27,909 nt of DNA from an uncultured Planctomycetaceae bacterium. Lineage in GTDB: Bacteria > Planctomycetota > Planctomycetia > Planctomycetales > Planctomycetaceae. Positions 25,524 through 27,909 of this stretch are shown here, one piece after another (position 1 is the stretch's first letter; each line of letters starts with the position of its first letter). The stretch spans positions 1-27,909 of the forward strand of contig CAIXQV010000718.1 of NCBI GenBank assembly GCA_903921605.1, given 5' to 3'. The notes beneath the pieces are model-generated. The model was given only the letters and a program-made list of their open reading frames with translations. It was not told where the DNA came from and searched no databases. Both the position numbers and the translations under genes were made by a program.

Positions 25524-26705
25524 TCAATGCTGAACGACCTTGCGAAGGACGATTGTCCCGACGGTGCAAAGGATCGCATTCGAGACCCAAACGGCCCACC
25601 ACGGTTCGAGGCTTCCGGTTTTGCAAAGGTTGACCATCAGAAACATCACAGGATAGTAGATGATCAGAATTGGCAGGAAGCAGATAATGAAGGTGGTGAT
25701 GAACTGTCGGCGAGCCTGTAACATCGCGAACGGACCGCCAACAAGAGTAAAAAAGAAACAACTGGCCGCCATCGAAAAGCGACTATGGATCTCTGTTCGG
25801 TAACGTCTCTCATCGCCGATCGCCTTCTTCTTTTCCGAAGCGATCGCTGCGATTGAATCACCCGCCAATTGCTCGAAGTCACCGGTCAGCATCAGCATCG
25901 CAGCTTCCTGATTCAACTGCTGCTCACGAGCACCCTGCGCCATCTGACTGTCGATGATCCCCTGTTTCAGTGCGTTCAGAGTCATGTGACGAGCTTTGAC
26001 TTTTCCGATCTCCAATGGCATCGGAAAGGAGAGCTCCATGTTGTCCATCTCACCTTCCACATCAGAACCGGGCTGACTTCCATTCCATTGTTTTAATTGA
26101 AGCTTGATGACATGGTTATCAAGATCAAACTTGATCCGCGCCGTTTTTGCTCGCACCGTGTACTGTTGGTGATCTTTTCGGCGGTACTGAAAAGTGGCTT
26201 CCATCAGAGTGCGATTACGAACTTCATTGACCGTGATGGAATATCCCTGATTGGGGTCGTTGTAGATCTGCTGTGTGGCGAGAACTTCCAGGAAGATATC
26301 TTCAATCGCCTGCGTAACGATTTTTTCGATGTTGGTCACTGCCCAGGGTATCGCATAATTCGTCATTCCAAACGAACAGACAGCCAACACCGATGCCAAT
26401 AGAAACGCCGGAGCCAGCAACTGCGTCGCACTGACACCAGCGGCTTTGGCGGCAATCACTTCCAGATCGCCCGAGATTCTCCCGTACACAACGCAGACGG
26501 ACAGCAGCAACGTGGCAGGAATCGTGAATGGCAACATGCTGGGGACGACGAACGGCATGATCTGCAGAATCTGAACTGCTCCCAGCCCGCGCTCGGTCGC
26601 TTCTCGAAACAAACCGACAAACACCAGCATCACGGTCAATACGATGACCAGAAGACTGAACACTCGCAACAGTTCACTAAAGATGTATCGCTGCAGCAGT
26701 TTCAT
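25524..26705 (-). CDS. LptF/LptG-family permease (YjgP/YjgQ)
   Basis: A 393-residue inner-membrane protein starting [20 protein letters not shown], the usual LptF/G opening. About three N-terminal TM helices (IMPFVVPSMLPFTIPATLLL and VSATQLLAPAFLLASVLAVC regions) are followed by a periplasmic beta-jellyroll and C-terminal TM helices. In lipopolysaccharide-bearing bacteria LptF and LptG pair with the LptB ATPase to extract LPS. Which of the two this is cannot be told, and no second copy or lptB is in the window. GGAG 8 nt before the ATG at 26705 is preferred over the GTG at 26714. It shares ATGA with the small ORF upstream. Confidence 0.9.
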   Translation of the reverse strand: MKLLQRYIFSELLRVFSLLVIVLTVMLVFVGLFREATERGLGAVQILQIMPFVVPSMLPFTIPATLLLSVCVVYGRISGDLEVIAAKAAGVSATQLLAPAFLLASVLAVCSFGMTNYAIPWAVTNIEKIVTQAIEDIFLEVLATQQIYNDPNQGYSITVNEVRNRTLMEATFQYRRKDHQQYTVRAKTARIKFDLDNHVIKLQLKQWNGSQPGSDVEGEMDNMELSFPMPLEIGKVKARHMTLNALKQGIIDSQMAQGAREQQLNQEAAMLMLTGDFEQLAGDSIAAIASEKKKAIGDERRYRTEIHSRFSMAASCFFFTLVGGPFAMLQARRQFITTFIICFLPILIIYYPVMFLMVNLCKTGSLEPWWAVWVSNAILCTVGTIVLRKVVQH

Positions 26706-27019
26706 AGACACCACTCCAACGAGTGGCTGATAGGCTTCTTATCGCCTGCGGAAACCGGATCAGCGTCGCTAAAGTCGAAACCGCATTCGCGCAGTCGACG
26801 CCAGTCCCTACGATCGACTGGAAGACCAGCGATCGGACAGCAGAGACCCGTTCTTCCGTGAATGGTCATGTTTCGCTGACGACAGTGCAAAGTTAAAAAG
26901 TGAGGATTCTGGGTGCGCAGAGTATTGGACAGCCGAAAATGCGGCAATGTCAGTGTTCCGCCACTGTAGTTCCAGCCGATCAGACACTGCTGATACTGGA
27001 ACGACTCGCTGAACCGCAT
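26702..27019 (-). CDS. Small ORF overlapping the LptF/G start, hypothetical
   Basis: A 105-residue frame from the ATG at 27019. A GTG at 27115 would add 32 residues. It ends in ATGA with the permease start, a classic translationally coupled layout. The product is not recognised. It contains [20 protein letters not shown] and a Cys pair ([12 protein letters not shown]), with third-position G/C-rich codons. GGCGGA 4 nt before the ATG is a weak ribosome-binding site. It may be a real permease-coupled gene or an open chance frame. Confidence 0.5.
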   Translation of the reverse strand: MRFSESFQYQQCLIGWNYSGGTLTLPHFRLSNTLRTQNPHFLTLHCRQRNMTIHGRTGLCCPIAGLPVDRRDWRRLRECGFDFSDADPVSAGDKKPISHSLEWCL

Positions 27020-27264
27020 GTTTTCCGCCTGTGTCGAAGCAGAGAGACCTGTTTCACCGGTTGACCGGTTTCCCTCTGTCAGGTCCAATTCGCGCTGTCG
27101 ACGTCCGGAAAACACGTCCTAAAAGGGGCCGAAACCAAAAGCAGGCCGCATTCTGCAGGCCAATTGGCTCCAGGTTCCTGTCCCATTCTCTAAACCGTGC
27201 CCCCTTTTCCAACACCCGACAGCGCACTGAACATTCGCTTTTTGTCGATCGGATCACTCAGACA

Positions 27265-27909
27265 ATGACCCGTCAGATTCTCGTCACATCCGCCCTGCCC
27301 TACGCAAATGGCCATATTCATATTGGCCATCTCGTGGAATACATCCAGACAGACATCTGGGTGCGTTTCCAGAAACTGCGCGGCCATCAGTGCCTTTACG
27401 TCTGCGCCGACGACACTCACGGCACAGCCATCATGATTCGAGCTCGCAAAGAGGGCCGCTCCGAAGAAGCCGTCATCGCGGACATGAGAGAAGCTCACGT
27501 CCGGGACTTCGGTGGTTTTCAGATCGAGTTCGACAATTACGGCAGCACCAACAGCTCTGAGAACCAGGCGCTGTGTAATGAGATCTGGGCTTCCATCCGC
27601 AAAGCAGGGCTCGTCAAAGAGAAAGACGTCGCTCAGCTTTACGATCCCGTCGCCGGAACTTTTCTGGCCGATCGATTCGTTCGCGGCACCTGTCCCAAGT
27701 GCGGCGCTGAAGATCAGCCAGGCGATAACTGCAGCGTCTGCGGAGCCGCTTACACTCCAGCAGACCTGAAGAATCCCAAAAGCACGCTGTCAGGAGCTGC
27801 CCCGGAGATTCGAACAGCCGAACATCTTTTTATCGAACTCGAACAGTTGCATGAATTCCTGAATGAGTGGACTCAGGATGGTTCTCATCTGCAGCCTGAG
27901 ATCGCCAAT
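27265..27909 (+). CDS. metG: Methionyl-tRNA synthetase, N-terminal part (cut by window end)
   Basis: The first 215 codons of a class-I aminoacyl-tRNA synthetase that charges tRNA-Met. [20 protein letters not shown] is the standard start, with HIGH at residues 19-22 for ATP binding. The connective-peptide zinc knuckle has four Cys (C143, C146, C156, C159) in [18 protein letters not shown]. The KMSKS motif would lie beyond the window end. The frame is intact to the last base. No clear Shine-Dalgarno is seen. It is transcribed divergently from the small ORF and permease. Confidence 0.97.
   Translation, partial: MTRQILVTSALPYANGHIHIGHLVEYIQTDIWVRFQKLRGHQCLYVCADDTHGTAIMIRARKEGRSEEAVIADMREAHVRDFGGFQIEFDNYGSTNSSENQALCNEIWASIRKAGLVKEKDVAQLYDPVAGTFLADRFVRGTCPKCGAEDQPGDNCSVCGAAYTPADLKNPKSTLSGAAPEIRTAEHLFIELEQLHEFLNEWTQDGSHLQPEIAN

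Overview
The window looks like chromosome from a member of the Planctomycetota, probably Planctomycetales. The evidence is the DUF1549/DUF1553 (PSCyt2/PSD1) protein followed by a DUF1501 protein, a secreted ThuA-like protein, several large secreted proteins of no known function, a Ser/Thr kinase with a C-terminal membrane anchor, and scattered intergenic palindromes. GC content looks to be in the mid-50s by eye. I see no phage, IS transposase, CRISPR array, tRNA or rRNA.

Layout. 1-2.7 kb: a long inverted repeat, then minus-strand genes for an extended SDR epimerase and a Gly-rich secreted secretin-motif protein, preceded by a short, apparently frameshifted reading frame. 2.8-7.1 kb: plus-strand DUF1549/DUF1553, DUF1501 and a secreted unknown. 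7.4-9.2 kb: queF (queuosine pathway) and argH (arginine biosynthesis). 9.3-12.0 kb: an ECF sigma factor, a membrane-anchored zinc-less anti-sigma-like protein and a third membrane-anchored protein overlapping it by 4 bp. 12.2-14.8 kb: a sodium:solute symporter and a secreted unknown. 14.8-21.4 kb, all minus: a secreted DUF6263-like protein; a tight three-gene operon (Ser/Thr kinase, FHA-GGDEF diguanylate cyclase, secreted transglutaminase-like protein with an acidic repeat tail); and a two-TM potassium-channel-like protein with RCK domains and an unusual filter. 21.6-23.8 kb: trpA, divergent from a RadC protein with an added N-terminal winged-helix-like region. 24.2-27.0 kb, minus: a ThuA-like protein, an LptF/LptG-type permease and a small ORF overlapping the permease start. 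The window ends inside metG (plus).

How the genes work together. The strongest candidate for an uncharacterised system is the kinase / FHA-GGDEF / transglutaminase-like operon. A membrane kinase could phosphorylate a partner read by the FHA domain, coupling Thr phosphorylation to c-di-GMP synthesis and to a secreted protein. The sigma/anti-sigma-like/third-gene set is a second plausible envelope-signalling module. The remaining genes are ordinary housekeeping or typical planctomycete secreted proteins of unknown function. All family calls come from reading motifs by eye; no database search was possible.
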